A DNA stretch of 26,455 nucleotides from a virus. Each line of letters opens with the position of its first letter. Position 1 is the stretch's first letter. Both the position numbers and the translations under genes were made by a program. The notes under the pieces were generated by a model, which saw nothing but the letters and a program-made list of their open reading frames with translations, searched no databases and was not told where the DNA came from. Below are positions 1 to 7,235 of this stretch, piece after piece. The DNA is taken from IMG/VR virus record IMGVR_UViG_3300007541_000174, positions 1 through 26,455 of that record; one strand, given 5' to 3'.

Positions 1-1007
1 CATTTCCTGGTTCTATCGACCTTGGTGGTTATGATTTAAAACGATCTAGCACTTTGGTGGAAAGATACGGCGGTGTAGGTTCAGCGTCAGGCAATGTTGC
101 TGTATTTGACAAATATAGACATATGACGCTTAATAATCAAATCGGCACAGTACTCACTGGCAACTTCACAGTGAACTTTACCAGTGTTGATCTGCCTTCG
201 GGTTATATTGCTAAATTCAGTGTTTATCTAAGACAAGGAGCCACAGGATATTATCCAAACGTGTTTCAGATCAATGGTGTGACACAAACCCTAGTATGGG
301 ACGGCGGAACACCACCGACTCCTACAAGCAGTGCGGGTGCAGTTGATGTGTTTGAATTTATTCTGTACAGCGGTGGAAGTTTTGGAACAGCCACAGGTAG
401 AGCCATTCTTTCTTCTTCAAGTGGTGGTGGTGAGGTCGTAGATGACACAACTCCGCAACTTGGTGGGAACTTGGACGTAAACGGAAATTCAATAGTTTCT
501 GTAAGTGACGGTGATATTAATCTTGCTCCTAATGGCAGTGGTGAAGTTACTGTTACTGGTAATGCAACAATAAGCAACGTTGCCAAAGCATATGAGATGA
601 TTGTTACGAGTTCTAATGCCGCTCTAAAACTTGGTGATGGCACAGGCAGTGAAGGATATATGAACATATATCTTAACAATGTTTCCGGTGGAGCAAAACA
701 CATAATTCAATCTTATCCAACCGCTGGTGGTGGATTTAAAATTCAAAACCTAGTAAACGATCAAGCGATTACATTTGAAACTAAAAATAGTTCAGGCACT
801 ACAAAAACACCTTTGATACTAAACGGTGATGGAAGTGTCACTTTCGGAAGCATCTTAACATTGCCAGTACTAAGTTCGGCTCCTAGTAGTCCATCTAATG
901 GTATGGTAGCGATAGCAGATGGAACTAACTGGAACCCAACCAGCACAGGCACAGAAACTATGGTAGTTTATCTAGGTGGTGCTTGGAGAACAATAGCAAA
1001 TGCATAA
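1..1007 (+). CDS. Fibre-like structural protein, 3' part
   Basis: The reading frame is open to the left edge (first full codon at position 3), so this is the C-terminal part of a longer gene; the first possible internal start, TTG at 54, is not believable as the true start. The visible 334 or so residues are rich in Gly, Ser, Thr and Asn and contain the phrase DDTTPQLGGNLDVNGNSI followed by short beta-strand-like units, the style of repetitive phage tail fibre or virion decoration proteins. The last 60 residues (LSSAPSSPSNGMVAIADG, then a GGAWRTIANA end) look like a terminal beta domain often seen at the end of such fibres. No enzyme motif is visible. Whether it is a receptor-binding tip or another structural protein cannot be decided from this fragment. 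Confidence 0.7.
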   Translation, partial: FPGSIDLGGYDLKRSSTLVERYGGVGSASGNVAVFDKYRHMTLNNQIGTVLTGNFTVNFTSVDLPSGYIAKFSVYLRQGATGYYPNVFQINGVTQTLVWDGGTPPTPTSSAGAVDVFEFILYSGGSFGTATGRAILSSSSGGGEVVDDTTPQLGGNLDVNGNSIVSVSDGDINLAPNGSGEVTVTGNATISNVAKAYEMIVTSSNAALKLGDGTGSEGYMNIYLNNVSGGAKHIIQSYPTAGGGFKIQNLVNDQAITFETKNSSGTTKTPLILNGDGSVTFGSILTLPVLSSAPSSPSNGMVAIADGTNWNPTSTGTETMVVYLGGAWRTIANA

Positions 1008-1017
1008 GGTCAAAACA

Positions 1018-1308
1018 ATGGAACATTACGTAAGAATTATTTTTGAACAGGATCCAGGCGAAACATTTATTAGAATATTCGCGGGTGCTATGGAAAGCAC
1101 AGTTAGCAATCATCTAATGGAATCACAAGAAAGTGTTATCTTTGAAAGTTATCAAACTGACAAAGGTCAATACGTTTACGAAGTGGAATTAAAAAAGGAT
1201 CTTTCCAACGAAGTTGCTGATGCAATGGTTGAAAAGATCTCTAAAGTAATCCGTGGCGATTACGAAATCGAAGTAAGCGGCGATGGCCGACTATTCACTA
1301 ACCTTTAA
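1018..1308 (+). CDS. Hypothetical protein, 96 aa
   Basis: Not recognised. ATG 1018 is preferred over the in-frame ATG at 1000, because the TAAGG at 1005-1009 lies 8 bases upstream of 1018 and overlaps the stop codon of the fibre gene, which suggests translational coupling. The protein is soluble-looking and alternates acidic and hydrophobic stretches (YVRIIFEQDPGETFIRIF near the start, YVYEVELKKDLSNEVADAMV in the middle), consistent with a small alpha/beta fold. Its 3' end overlaps the end of the leftward gene by 18 bases, so the two genes converge with no room for a terminator between them. It could be a fibre chaperone or simply a neighbour; nothing decides this. Confidence 0.6.
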   Translation: MEHYVRIIFEQDPGETFIRIFAGAMESTVSNHLMESQESVIFESYQTDKGQYVYEVELKKDLSNEVADAMVEKISKVIRGDYEIEVSGDGRLFTNL

Positions 1309-1980
1309 ATAATTTACCACAGTATCTTTGCAGTCATAAAACGAACTGTGACCATGTCGTTTAACCTTAAACGTAATTGTGTATTCTTCACCTTCACGAA
1401 GCACTCCAACAGTTGACCATTGATTGATTGCTTTTGGTGTAAAGTGTGTGATTAAATCACCATTGCTAATAAAGGTATACACATTAAAATCACGTGAACG
1501 AATATAACGTGCTTCGTGCAATGTAGCACGAACCGTACACTTTTCTCCAATTGTGCCAACCCATTGTGAGTTGCGTATTTCTTCAACAAATAAATTGCGT
1601 TGCATTTCTGCTTCGTAAAGCGAAGGTAAAGGAGCAAGATATCCTAATTCGCGATATCCAACCATTTCGCTCGTGATAATTTTATAAACGTTTTGATTAA
1701 AGTCAGTGGCTGTGTTTGTCATAATCTTAAAAACCAACCCCTGATAATGGGTGTAGATATCTTCAACCATATCATTGCATTTTGGATCAATGAAGATTTC
1801 ATCTTGTTGAAACATCTCACGCATAAGGTGTTTGTTACCTTTTACTGTAATACGTTCGCTAGGACCGTCATCGGTTTCAACATATTCATATTGGTCTTCT
1901 CGATGATACTTGCCGTTTTTAATGTAAACCTGTACAGCAAGATTAAGTGCGTCTTTAACAGTAATTTGCTTTTTGCTCAT
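1291..1980 (-). CDS. Hypothetical protein with possible C-terminal OB-like fold
   Basis: This 229-residue gene is the only supported leftward gene in the window. Its start is backed by a GAGG box about 8 bases upstream and by a near-consensus sigma70 promoter at 2015-2043. The N-terminal half is mixed and charged. Residues ~140-229 show a run of predicted strands (GTIGEKCTVRATLHEARYI, NVYTFISNGDLITHF, GEEYTITFKVKRHG) ending in KDTVVNYLKV; this alternation resembles a small OB-type beta barrel, as in nucleic-acid binding domains, but that is my inference from the pattern and not a family match. The opposite orientation and its own strong promoter suggest early expression by the host polymerase. 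Confidence 0.75.
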   Translation of the reverse strand: MSKKQITVKDALNLAVQVYIKNGKYHREDQYEYVETDDGPSERITVKGNKHLMREMFQQDEIFIDPKCNDMVEDIYTHYQGLVFKIMTNTATDFNQNVYKIITSEMVGYRELGYLAPLPSLYEAEMQRNLFVEEIRNSQWVGTIGEKCTVRATLHEARYIRSRDFNVYTFISNGDLITHFTPKAINQWSTVGVLREGEEYTITFKVKRHGHSSFYDCKDTVVNYLKVSE

Positions 1981-2014
1981 TTTGAAATCCTCGCTTTTTT
2001 AACTAACTGTATAT

Positions 2015-2043
2015 AGTATATGATCGTTTGGAGATTCTGTCAA
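2015..2043 (-). promoter_or_regulatory. Sigma70-like promoter for the leftward gene
   Basis: On the minus strand TTGACA (2043-2038) is followed after exactly 17 bases by TATACT (2020-2015), 35 bases before the ATG at 1980. The -35 box is perfect and the -10 box has five of six consensus bases. It probably drives the 229-residue leftward gene from the unmodified host RNA polymerase early in infection. Confidence 0.75.
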
Positions 2044-2066
2044 CCTCTTTTTGGTAATATTTTTAA

Positions 2067-2095
2067 TAGACAGATACAACTTTTTAATGTATATT
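2067..2095 (+). promoter_or_regulatory. Sigma70-like promoter, rightward
   Basis: TAGACA (2067-2072), a 17-base spacer and TATATT (2090-2095) precede the ATG at 2158. Together with the leftward promoter at 2015-2043 this makes a divergent promoter pair in the 177-base gap between two oppositely oriented genes. The rest of the gap is AT-rich with no other structure I can see. Confidence 0.55.
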
Positions 2096-2157
2096 AGTAG
2101 AGTATGTTTAAGATAATCTTAAATTTTTTCAAAAACAATAAGAAGGAGAAAACTCAT

Positions 2158-2472
2158 ATGGCTAGAACAAAGCAATATGTTACTTACACGAGAGAATTTA
2201 CAAAAGGTAATGTAAATTCAAAAATTGGTGTATTTGTTGAACCTGCTAATGACTACATTGTAAAAGGTGCAGTTAACGGTGGTGCTATCAAATTCGCTAA
2301 CTTAAAAATCAAAAGACCAACAGCAACTAAAAGATTAATTGATGCTGGTTATGATTTCAACGTAAGAGTTTTAGGAACTGGAACTCTTCAATCAGCATTA
2401 GCGATGAAAGAACAATTAATTGCTCTTTTATCTACAACAAACAAAACTATCATCAACGAAAACGTTGCCTAG
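2158..2472 (+). CDS. Small basic protein, 104 aa, unknown
   Basis: The start is set by a strong ribosome binding site, AAGGAG at 2143-2148, nine bases before ATG 2158; an upstream in-frame ATG at 2104 has no such site and would place the Shine-Dalgarno inside the coding region. The product is strongly basic (many Lys and Arg, few acidic residues), begins MARTKQYVTYTREF and has a hydrophobic helical stretch LQSALAMKEQLIALL near its end. I do not recognise a family. Its own sigma70-like promoter, strong Shine-Dalgarno and a terminator 17 bases after the stop make it a single-gene transcription unit, typical of a highly expressed early phage protein. A nucleic-acid binding or host-takeover role is a guess. 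Confidence 0.75.
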   Translation: MARTKQYVTYTREFTKGNVNSKIGVFVEPANDYIVKGAVNGGAIKFANLKIKRPTATKRLIDAGYDFNVRVLGTGTLQSALAMKEQLIALLSTTNKTIINENVA

Positions 2473-2488
2473 TTTTGGATAACCTTAG

Positions 2489-2508
2489 AGGCCCGAAAGG
2501 GCCTTTTT
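2489..2508 (+). terminator. Intrinsic terminator
   Basis: AGGCCC (2489-2494), GAAA tetraloop, GGGCCT (2499-2504), then a T run to 2508. It lies 17 bases after the stop of the 104-residue gene and closes that one-gene unit. Confidence 0.85.
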
Positions 2509-2532
2509 GGCAATATTAGTCAACTAAAAGAG

Positions 2533-2564
2533 TTGACAATCCCCACAAAATTTGTTACTATAAT
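2533..2564 (+). promoter_or_regulatory. Sigma70-like promoter
   Basis: A perfect TTGACA (2533-2538) is followed by TACTAT at 2556-2561 (17-base spacer) and by an overlapping perfect TATAAT at 2559-2564 (20-base spacer). Either could serve as the -10. It follows directly after the terminator at 2489-2508 and precedes the ATG at 2610. Confidence 0.7.
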
Positions 2565-2609
2565 AATTGATGCTGTGCAAAGCATCTAACTTAATTGGAG
2601 ATGAAACAA

Positions 2610-2867
2610 ATGAAGACAATTCAAAATCGAGTTCTTAACTCACTACAAGAAGGTAATGAACTTACTTCTGCTCAGATCAAGGCACGTTTCGGTGCTGGCA
2701 ATCCTGCGGCGGTAATTCAAGCACTTCGTTTTTCGGGATTCCCGATTTACTGCAACACTCACACTGATACAAAGGGTCGTGTAACTCAAAAGTATCGTTT
2801 GGGTACTCCAAGTCGCAAGATTATTGCGGCTGGTTATAAAGCACTAGCAAAAGGCTTGGTTGCTTAA
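2610..2867 (+). CDS. Small winged-helix/HTH-like protein, 85 aa
   Basis: ATG 2610 is chosen because GGAG at 2597-2600 lies nine bases upstream; a TTG at 2595 and an ATG at 2601 in the same frame are less well placed. The sequence reads like a small winged helix: helix 1 (TIQNRVLNSLQEG), helix 2 (TSAQIKARFG), recognition-like helix (NPAAVIQALRFSG), then a strand-turn-strand wing (FPIYCNTHTDTKGRVTQKYRLG). The segment ELTSAQIKARFGAGNPAAV is the typical 'de-repressed when the ends meet' HTH style seen in small phage DNA-binding proteins. The tail (RKIIAAGYKALAKGLVA) is basic and amphipathic. It has its own promoter and terminator. Likely role: DNA-binding regulator or host-transcription modifier, inferred. 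Confidence 0.75.
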   Translation: MKTIQNRVLNSLQEGNELTSAQIKARFGAGNPAAVIQALRFSGFPIYCNTHTDTKGRVTQKYRLGTPSRKIIAAGYKALAKGLVA

Positions 2868-2880
2868 TATAAAATAAAGT

Positions 2881-2904
2881 GAAAGGCCCGCAAGGGCCTT
2901 TCTA
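2881..2904 (+). terminator. Intrinsic terminator-like hairpin
   Basis: GAAAGGCCC (2881-2889), GCAA loop and GGGCCTTTC (2894-2902) form a perfect 9-bp stem. The following T run is short and broken by C, so termination may be partial. The core GGCCC...GGGCC is nearly the same as in the terminator at 2489-2508. Confidence 0.7.
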
Positions 2905-2925
2905 CTTTGCAAAGGATCAACTAGA

Positions 2926-3153
2926 ATGTATAAAGAAGTTATTCCAGAAAAAATTATGGTTACTTGCACAGATAATGGCAAGACCACAGAAGCATATTTG
3001 GATAGATATGTTGAAGGCAAGTATATGGATGTAATCATTAATACAGTGCGTCTAAAGTTGGTTTACACCGGTAAGATCTACGCAGGAAACATGGCTGGGT
3101 TAGAATTCACCGCAAAAGACCCCGAAATACAGCATATCAAACAAGGTCGTTAA
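2926..3153 (+). CDS. Hypothetical protein, 75 aa
   Basis: Not recognised. The start has AAAGGA at 2911-2916, nine bases upstream. The protein is short and predicted to be mainly beta strand (EKIMVTCTDNGKTTEAYLDRYV, DVIINTVRLKLVYTGKIYAG) with no membrane segment or catalytic motif. It follows a hairpin terminator without an obvious promoter of its own, so it may depend on readthrough. Position in the small-gene block suggests an early accessory gene. Confidence 0.6.
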   Translation: MYKEVIPEKIMVTCTDNGKTTEAYLDRYVEGKYMDVIINTVRLKLVYTGKIYAGNMAGLEFTAKDPEIQHIKQGR

Positions 3154-3162
3154 GATACGTTC

Positions 3163-3173
3163 TATAATAAATA
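3163..3173 (+). promoter_or_regulatory. Possible T4-type late promoter box
   Basis: TATAATAAATA at 3163-3173 contains AATAAATA, close to the T4 late promoter consensus TATAAATA, 20 bases before the ATG at 3193. No -35 hexamer is visible at the right distance, which fits a late-type rather than a sigma70 promoter. It would head the block of head-associated genes. Confidence 0.45.
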
Positions 3174-3192
3174 CTTCTATAAGGAGTATATT

Positions 3193-4380
3193 ATGGACAT
3201 CAGAGATCTTTTAAATAAGTTAGACACTATTTCCACTGAAGCAAAAGCGGAGAAAGTGCGTGAACCTTATACTGTAGATAAAGCAGTAAAGGACATTCAA
3301 GGCGTTGTGTTTGCTGAACCTAGCAAAGGCGACATTAAATACAGCAGTGCAAACATTAAGAAATTTACAGATAGCAAATCTGAAATAGCGTACAAAGTAC
3401 GTGAACTTGCTAGTCGTATTAAAAACAACGACGAATTATCCTTATATCTAGCAGACCTAGCAGGAAGAATTACAGATCCTAGTCCTAGACAAGACGAAAA
3501 AGATCCTATTACAAACAAACACGTTGCTTTAATCAAACAAGCACTGGTTAAACATAATGAAATGGATAAGCCAGTTGATCCTGATTCCCAAGTTCCTTTT
3601 GATGATAACGGCGACGAAGATGAATTTGAATCAGCAGATGTACAAGAAGGTCCGATTGCTAATAATGTAGCAAGAGCGGCAAAAATTGGTGCTACAAGAG
3701 CGGCACAACTTGGCAAAGACACCGTTACTGGTATTAGAAGAATGGCTGGTAGATTAGGCCAAACAGATCAGATTAATAAAATGGTTCAAGGATTAAACAA
3801 ACTCGGAACTGGTTCTGTTTCGGGTATTGGTGCAAAAGGTTTAGAAACATTTGTTGAACCGCTTAAAAAGATTTTATCTAATCCAACACTTTCTGCGGCA
3901 TTTATGCAGTTGGTTAAAAAAGCAGAAGCAATGGAAAAGAATCAATCACAGGTTGGTCCACTAGGTGCTGAAGCAGGTGCTGAAGCAGGTGCTGAATCAT
4001 TTGTTCCTGAAAGCGATTTAAAAAAAAATTCTGAACAAGTAGAAGAAACTTGGTTTCAGGATATGATCGATGTTACCTTCCACGGTGACGAATTTTATGA
4101 AAACTTTGGTTGGGTTGGCTATGACGAAGAAGGTATTTCTGAAGGGGAATATCAAGGTCGCACAGTACAACTGAACAAACCAATGCGTGGCGATGTTAAG
4201 AAATTTAAAGTATATGTTAAGAATCCAAAAGGTAACGTGGTTAAGGTCAACTTCGGTGATCCGGACATGAAGATTAAAGCATATAATCCTGAAAGACGTA
4301 GAAGTTTCCGTGCTAGACACAACTGCGATAATCCAGGACCGAAAACAAAAGCACGTTATTGGTCATGTAGAAAATGGTAA
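3193..4380 (+). CDS. Head-associated-like protein with Cys-rich C-terminal tag
   Basis: The 395-residue product starts after a strong AAGGAG (3181-3185 region). Layout: an N-terminal leader MDIRDLLNKLDTIS resembling that of the gene at 9587; a charged helical region to ~130; an acidic linker (DDNGDEDEFE, ~138-146); a basic helical stretch (~155-250) rich in Ala, Gly and Lys; a GAEAGAEAGAE repeat (~258-268); and a C-terminal domain (~300-395) with KKFKVYVKNPKGNVVKVNFGD then a tag FRARHNC...RYWSCRKW holding two Cys. I recognise this tag as recurring at the ends of phage virion-related proteins, but cannot name a function. Probably a scaffold/core or packaged head protein, from context and composition; not proven. 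Confidence 0.7.
   Translation: MDIRDLLNKLDTISTEAKAEKVREPYTVDKAVKDIQGVVFAEPSKGDIKYSSANIKKFTDSKSEIAYKVRELASRIKNNDELSLYLADLAGRITDPSPRQDEKDPITNKHVALIKQALVKHNEMDKPVDPDSQVPFDDNGDEDEFESADVQEGPIANNVARAAKIGATRAAQLGKDTVTGIRRMAGRLGQTDQINKMVQGLNKLGTGSVSGIGAKGLETFVEPLKKILSNPTLSAAFMQLVKKAEAMEKNQSQVGPLGAEAGAEAGAESFVPESDLKKNSEQVEETWFQDMIDVTFHGDEFYENFGWVGYDEEGISEGEYQGRTVQLNKPMRGDVKKFKVYVKNPKGNVVKVNFGDPDMKIKAYNPERRRSFRARHNCDNPGPKTKARYWSCRKW
3964..3996 (+). repeat. In-gene 12-bp tandem repeat
   Basis: GGTGCTGAAGCA occurs at 3964-3975 and 3976-3987 and as a 9-base partial copy at 3988-3996. It encodes Gly-Ala-Glu-Ala units, a flexible acidic linker before the C-terminal domain. Copy number could vary between relatives without shifting the frame. 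Confidence 0.9.
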
Positions 4381-4387
4381 ATGAATC

Positions 4388-4741
4388 ATGTTATTGCAAG
4401 AACTCTTTAGTAAAGAAGAAAAACGAGCAGATGTCGGTTTAGTTGATGACGTTATATTTTTCATTGACCATGATGATGACTTGCATAAAGAACACTTTCT
4501 TCCAATAGTAGACAAACTCAAAAGCATAGCAAAAGAAGATAAAGACGAAGTATCTGAAATTGCTCCATATTTCACGAATATGGTTGACAAGGGTTGTGAA
4601 ATATACTATAACAAGTTTAAAGTACAAGGAAGAATGGAAGATATTTTCACAAAGGAATTCAAAAACCAAATCAAAGAAAAACTGGCAAAGAAACATCTGC
4701 CATATATCGTTGATGGGCATTACGACCCGAAGGAGGCGTAA
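4388..4741 (+). CDS. Hypothetical protein with CTS-like leader, 117 aa
   Basis: Not recognised as a family. The leader MLLQELFSKEEK has the same flavour (Met, hydrophobics, Glu-Leu/Phe) as neighbouring genes. The body is acidic at first (DDVIFFIDHDDDLHKEHF) and then mainly helical and lysine-rich (FKNQIKEKLAKKHLP). No clear Shine-Dalgarno is visible, but it begins seven bases after the upstream stop and its TAA shares a base with the next ATG (TAATG at 4739-4743), so translation is probably coupled. Probable member of the head-associated set. Confidence 0.65.
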   Translation: MLLQELFSKEEKRADVGLVDDVIFFIDHDDDLHKEHFLPIVDKLKSIAKEDKDEVSEIAPYFTNMVDKGCEIYYNKFKVQGRMEDIFTKEFKNQIKEKLAKKHLPYIVDGHYDPKEA

Positions 4742-5994
4742 TGAAATTATTTGAGTTTATTGCAGAAGCACCCAACAAGACCGCGGTGATTGCTTGGGGT
4801 AGAATGAATCCTCCCACTATTGGTCATCAGCAAGTGGTTGATACTGTTAACAACACAGCAAAAAAATTAGGTGCTGATCCTATTCTGTTTTTAACAAAAA
4901 CACAAAATCCAAAAAAGGATCCTTTAAACTTTAGCGAAAAGTTTCATTTCGCTAGTAATATGTTTAACATTCCAATAGATAAAAATGCTAATACCAAAAC
5001 ATTAATTCAAGCATTTCAAGAATTACAGTCAAATGGTTATGAAAATGTTGTATTGGTTGCTGGTAGTGATCGTATTCCCGAATATCAAAAACTCTTAGAT
5101 ACCTATAATAATAAACCTGACAAAAAAGGTATTGTGCCTTTTGCTTTTAAAAATATTAAAGTTGTTAGCAGTGGTGATAGAGACCCTGATGCTGAAGGTG
5201 TTAGTGGTATGAGTGCAAGTAAACTAAGACAACTTGCGGTTGATGGAAACTTTGATGCATTTAAATCAGGAGTTCCCGGTGACGAAACACTTGCAAAACA
5301 AATGTATGCAAGGGTACGAAGTGCCATGGGAATACAGGAAGAAGGCATTGCTGAAAATCCTCGAGGACCTCAACAGTTTAACAAAAAATTAGATCATAAT
5401 CAAATTAGTCAACTAATCGACGACTTTATTGATAAACTAAAACCGTTGTTGGCTCCTATTATTCCGGTGTTTTCAAAGACACATAACATTATTAAAGATA
5501 CAATAAAACAATATGTTGATCAAAATCCTATGATGGCAAAAATGGGTATCAGATATGCAAACGGTAATAATCCAAATTGGCTTGTAAGAAAAATTATCGC
5601 CAATGGTATTCCTGCTGAACATAAACCAACGTTGGATAAAGTTATGGCCCTTTGGAAGGGACTTCCAAATCAAGTACGCCATGAGGTTGAAGTCAATCCT
5701 ACAAAGTTTTTAGAGTCAGCATCAAATGAAATGTTTGGTTTTGCTACAAAAAGACCAAAGCCTGTTACTATAAAAAAGAAACCTAAAAAAGATGATTATG
5801 AAGACAGCCTAGGTCAACGTGTTCAGGATAGACTGAAACAAATTAGAAAAGACCAAGGAACTGTTAAAGAAGAAGGTGTTGGTATTGTAACAAAACAAAA
5901 TGCCACAAAGGATGTTCCTGTTGGTGGTGAATACATGAATTTAAAAAAATTACATTTAGGAAAAAAGCCTAAAAATTTAATGAAGAATCGATAA
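4741..5994 (+). CDS. Nucleotidyltransferase with capsid-targeting-like leader
   Basis: Residues ~13-170 form a cytidylyltransferase/NMN-adenylyltransferase-type fold: GRMNPPTIGH at 20-29 is the family's nucleotide-binding HxGH signature (TIGH), and SGMSASKLR at 155-163 corresponds to the later (I/V)SxTxxR-type phosphate-binding motif. Such enzymes join a nucleotide to a phosphorylated small molecule; the substrate is unknown. The first ten residues, MKLFEFIAEA, closely match the T4 internal-protein leader MKTYQEFIAEA, including the Ile-Ala-Glu site cut by the head protease gp21. Residues ~200-340 are an unrecognised helical domain and the end holds a basic GVGIVTKQNATKD-type tag. Start and stop codons overlap neighbours on both sides. 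The enzymatic call is firm; capsid packaging is inference. Confidence 0.85.
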   Translation: MKLFEFIAEAPNKTAVIAWGRMNPPTIGHQQVVDTVNNTAKKLGADPILFLTKTQNPKKDPLNFSEKFHFASNMFNIPIDKNANTKTLIQAFQELQSNGYENVVLVAGSDRIPEYQKLLDTYNNKPDKKGIVPFAFKNIKVVSSGDRDPDAEGVSGMSASKLRQLAVDGNFDAFKSGVPGDETLAKQMYARVRSAMGIQEEGIAENPRGPQQFNKKLDHNQISQLIDDFIDKLKPLLAPIIPVFSKTHNIIKDTIKQYVDQNPMMAKMGIRYANGNNPNWLVRKIIANGIPAEHKPTLDKVMALWKGLPNQVRHEVEVNPTKFLESASNEMFGFATKRPKPVTIKKKPKKDDYEDSLGQRVQDRLKQIRKDQGTVKEEGVGIVTKQNATKDVPVGGEYMNLKKLHLGKKPKNLMKNR

Positions 5995-6209
5995 TGGATA
6001 TTAATGATTTAAAAGTATTGGCTGGTATTACTAACACCTTTGGTGGACAACAAGAATACTCAATAGAAAATATGAGCCATACTGCGGCGGAACTTAAGAA
6101 AAAAGAAAAAGAACTGGGTGTTAAGCCTGGCGATGCTGAATGGTTTAAGTTGTGGTTTAGCAGACCATACATGACAGGCCCTGTGCAATTTAGAGGACGC
6201 AAAAAGTAA
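5994..6209 (+). CDS. Small hypothetical protein, 71 aa
   Basis: Starts on the last base of the upstream stop (TAATG) and ends sharing a base with the next ATG, so it is embedded in a coupled gene string. The leader MDINDLKVLAGI resembles those of the 3193 and 9587 genes. The C-terminal half (KEKELGVKPGDAEWFKLWFS then a basic FRGRKK end) looks like a portable tag with a conserved Trp-Phe-x-Leu-Trp-Phe core, of the type found at the ends of other phage proteins; here it makes up half the gene. No catalytic motif. Probably head-associated like its neighbours. Confidence 0.65.
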   Translation: MDINDLKVLAGITNTFGGQQEYSIENMSHTAAELKKKEKELGVKPGDAEWFKLWFSRPYMTGPVQFRGRKK

Positions 6210-7231
6210 TGGGAACACCTAAAATATATTTGGACATGGACGGGGTACTTGCAGACTTCTTTTCGGAGTATGCTAAGATGGCTGGAGTTAAATCCGGACA
6301 GTACAGAGAAATTCCAAAAGACAAAGTTGAAGCAACACTAGATGCTATGGTTGGCACAGACTTCTTTGCACGTCTACCTGTGTTTCCAAGTGTTCCTGCA
6401 CTATTAAAATTAGTGTTAAGTTATACCGATCATTACAATATTTGCTCAAGTCCGTTACGTGGCGATTTTGCAAATTCAGAAAAATATAAAAGAGTATGGA
6501 TCAAAGATCATTTAAATCCACAACCACAGGATATTATTATAACCGCTAACAAGTCTAAATATGCAAAACAAGCAGATGGTACTCCTAATGTTCTTATAGA
6601 TGACAGAGGCATTAACATCAGCGGTTGGATTGGTGCGGGAGGTATTGGAGTTAAGTATCAAGCAGACGAAGATAGTTTAAGTATTGTTAAACAAGCATTG
6701 GATAAAGCATTTAAGAAAGAAGACACAGAAGAATCCTGGATAATTGATTATGAAAAAGGATTGGACGAAGTTATTAAAAAATATGCAGACGAAGGATCGT
6801 TGTTAGCCAACCCCAAGAACACTTATGTTGTTAGAACCGATTCGCCATATGATTATATTAGATTAGGAACCCATTTAGGAAATCCAGCGGATGTGGATCC
6901 AGATGATTTTAATCCAAGTGTAGGATCTCCCGATGTTCCACTGGTATTTTACGGTGGAGAAAAAGAGAAAGAAATGGCATACAAATATCTTAAAAGATTG
7001 GGTTACAAAATACAACCTGGTGATGGATATACTGATATGCACTATGATGCTCAACAGGATGAAAACTTTGCTGATGGTAAAAATCCAGGACGCAAAGGTT
7101 TAGCAAAGCGTAGTGGTGTGGATTGCAAACAACCTGTGAGCAAACTGCGTAAAATAGCGAAGAATTCAAGCGGTGAAAAACAACGTATGGCTCATTGGTG
7201 TGCCAACATGAAAAGCGGTAGGAATAAATAG
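6209..7231 (+). CDS. HAD-family phosphatase (deoxyribonucleotidase-like) with tag domain
   Basis: Residues 1-170 carry a HAD hydrolase: motif I DMDGVLADF (9-17, nucleophile Asp9 and Asp11), motif II Ser in CSSPL (79-83), motif III Lys in NKSKYA (~114-119) and motif IV LIDDRG (129-134). The DxDGVLADF form is typical of 5'(3')-deoxyribonucleotidase-like and 5'-nucleotidase-like members, which remove phosphate from nucleotides; the exact substrate is unknown. Residues ~180-285 are a second unrecognised domain, and the C-terminus (GRKGLAKRSGVDCKQPVSKL ... EKQRMAHWCANMK) is a basic tag I associate with assorted phage proteins. Unlike its neighbours it lacks a clear targeting leader. Overlaps the previous gene by one base. 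Confidence 0.8.
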   Translation: MGTPKIYLDMDGVLADFFSEYAKMAGVKSGQYREIPKDKVEATLDAMVGTDFFARLPVFPSVPALLKLVLSYTDHYNICSSPLRGDFANSEKYKRVWIKDHLNPQPQDIIITANKSKYAKQADGTPNVLIDDRGINISGWIGAGGIGVKYQADEDSLSIVKQALDKAFKKEDTEESWIIDYEKGLDEVIKKYADEGSLLANPKNTYVVRTDSPYDYIRLGTHLGNPADVDPDDFNPSVGSPDVPLVFYGGEKEKEMAYKYLKRLGYKIQPGDGYTDMHYDAQQDENFADGKNPGRKGLAKRSGVDCKQPVSKLRKIAKNSSGEKQRMAHWCANMKSGRNK

Positions 7232-7235
7232 AATT

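Noticed and set aside
266-703. 145-residue minus-strand open frame inside the fibre-like gene
   Set aside because: Antisense shadow of the repetitive structural gene; Pro/Leu/Ser-rich low-quality sequence with no Shine-Dalgarno or promoter.
2104-2157. Upstream ATG extending the 104-residue gene by 18 residues
   Set aside because: It would place the strong AAGGAG site at 2143-2148 inside the coding region; the ATG at 2158 is correctly spaced from it.
3297-3722. 141-residue minus-strand open frame
   Set aside because: Lies antisense to the head-associated 3193 gene and has the composition of a reverse-strand shadow (Ser/Leu/Ala); no start signals.
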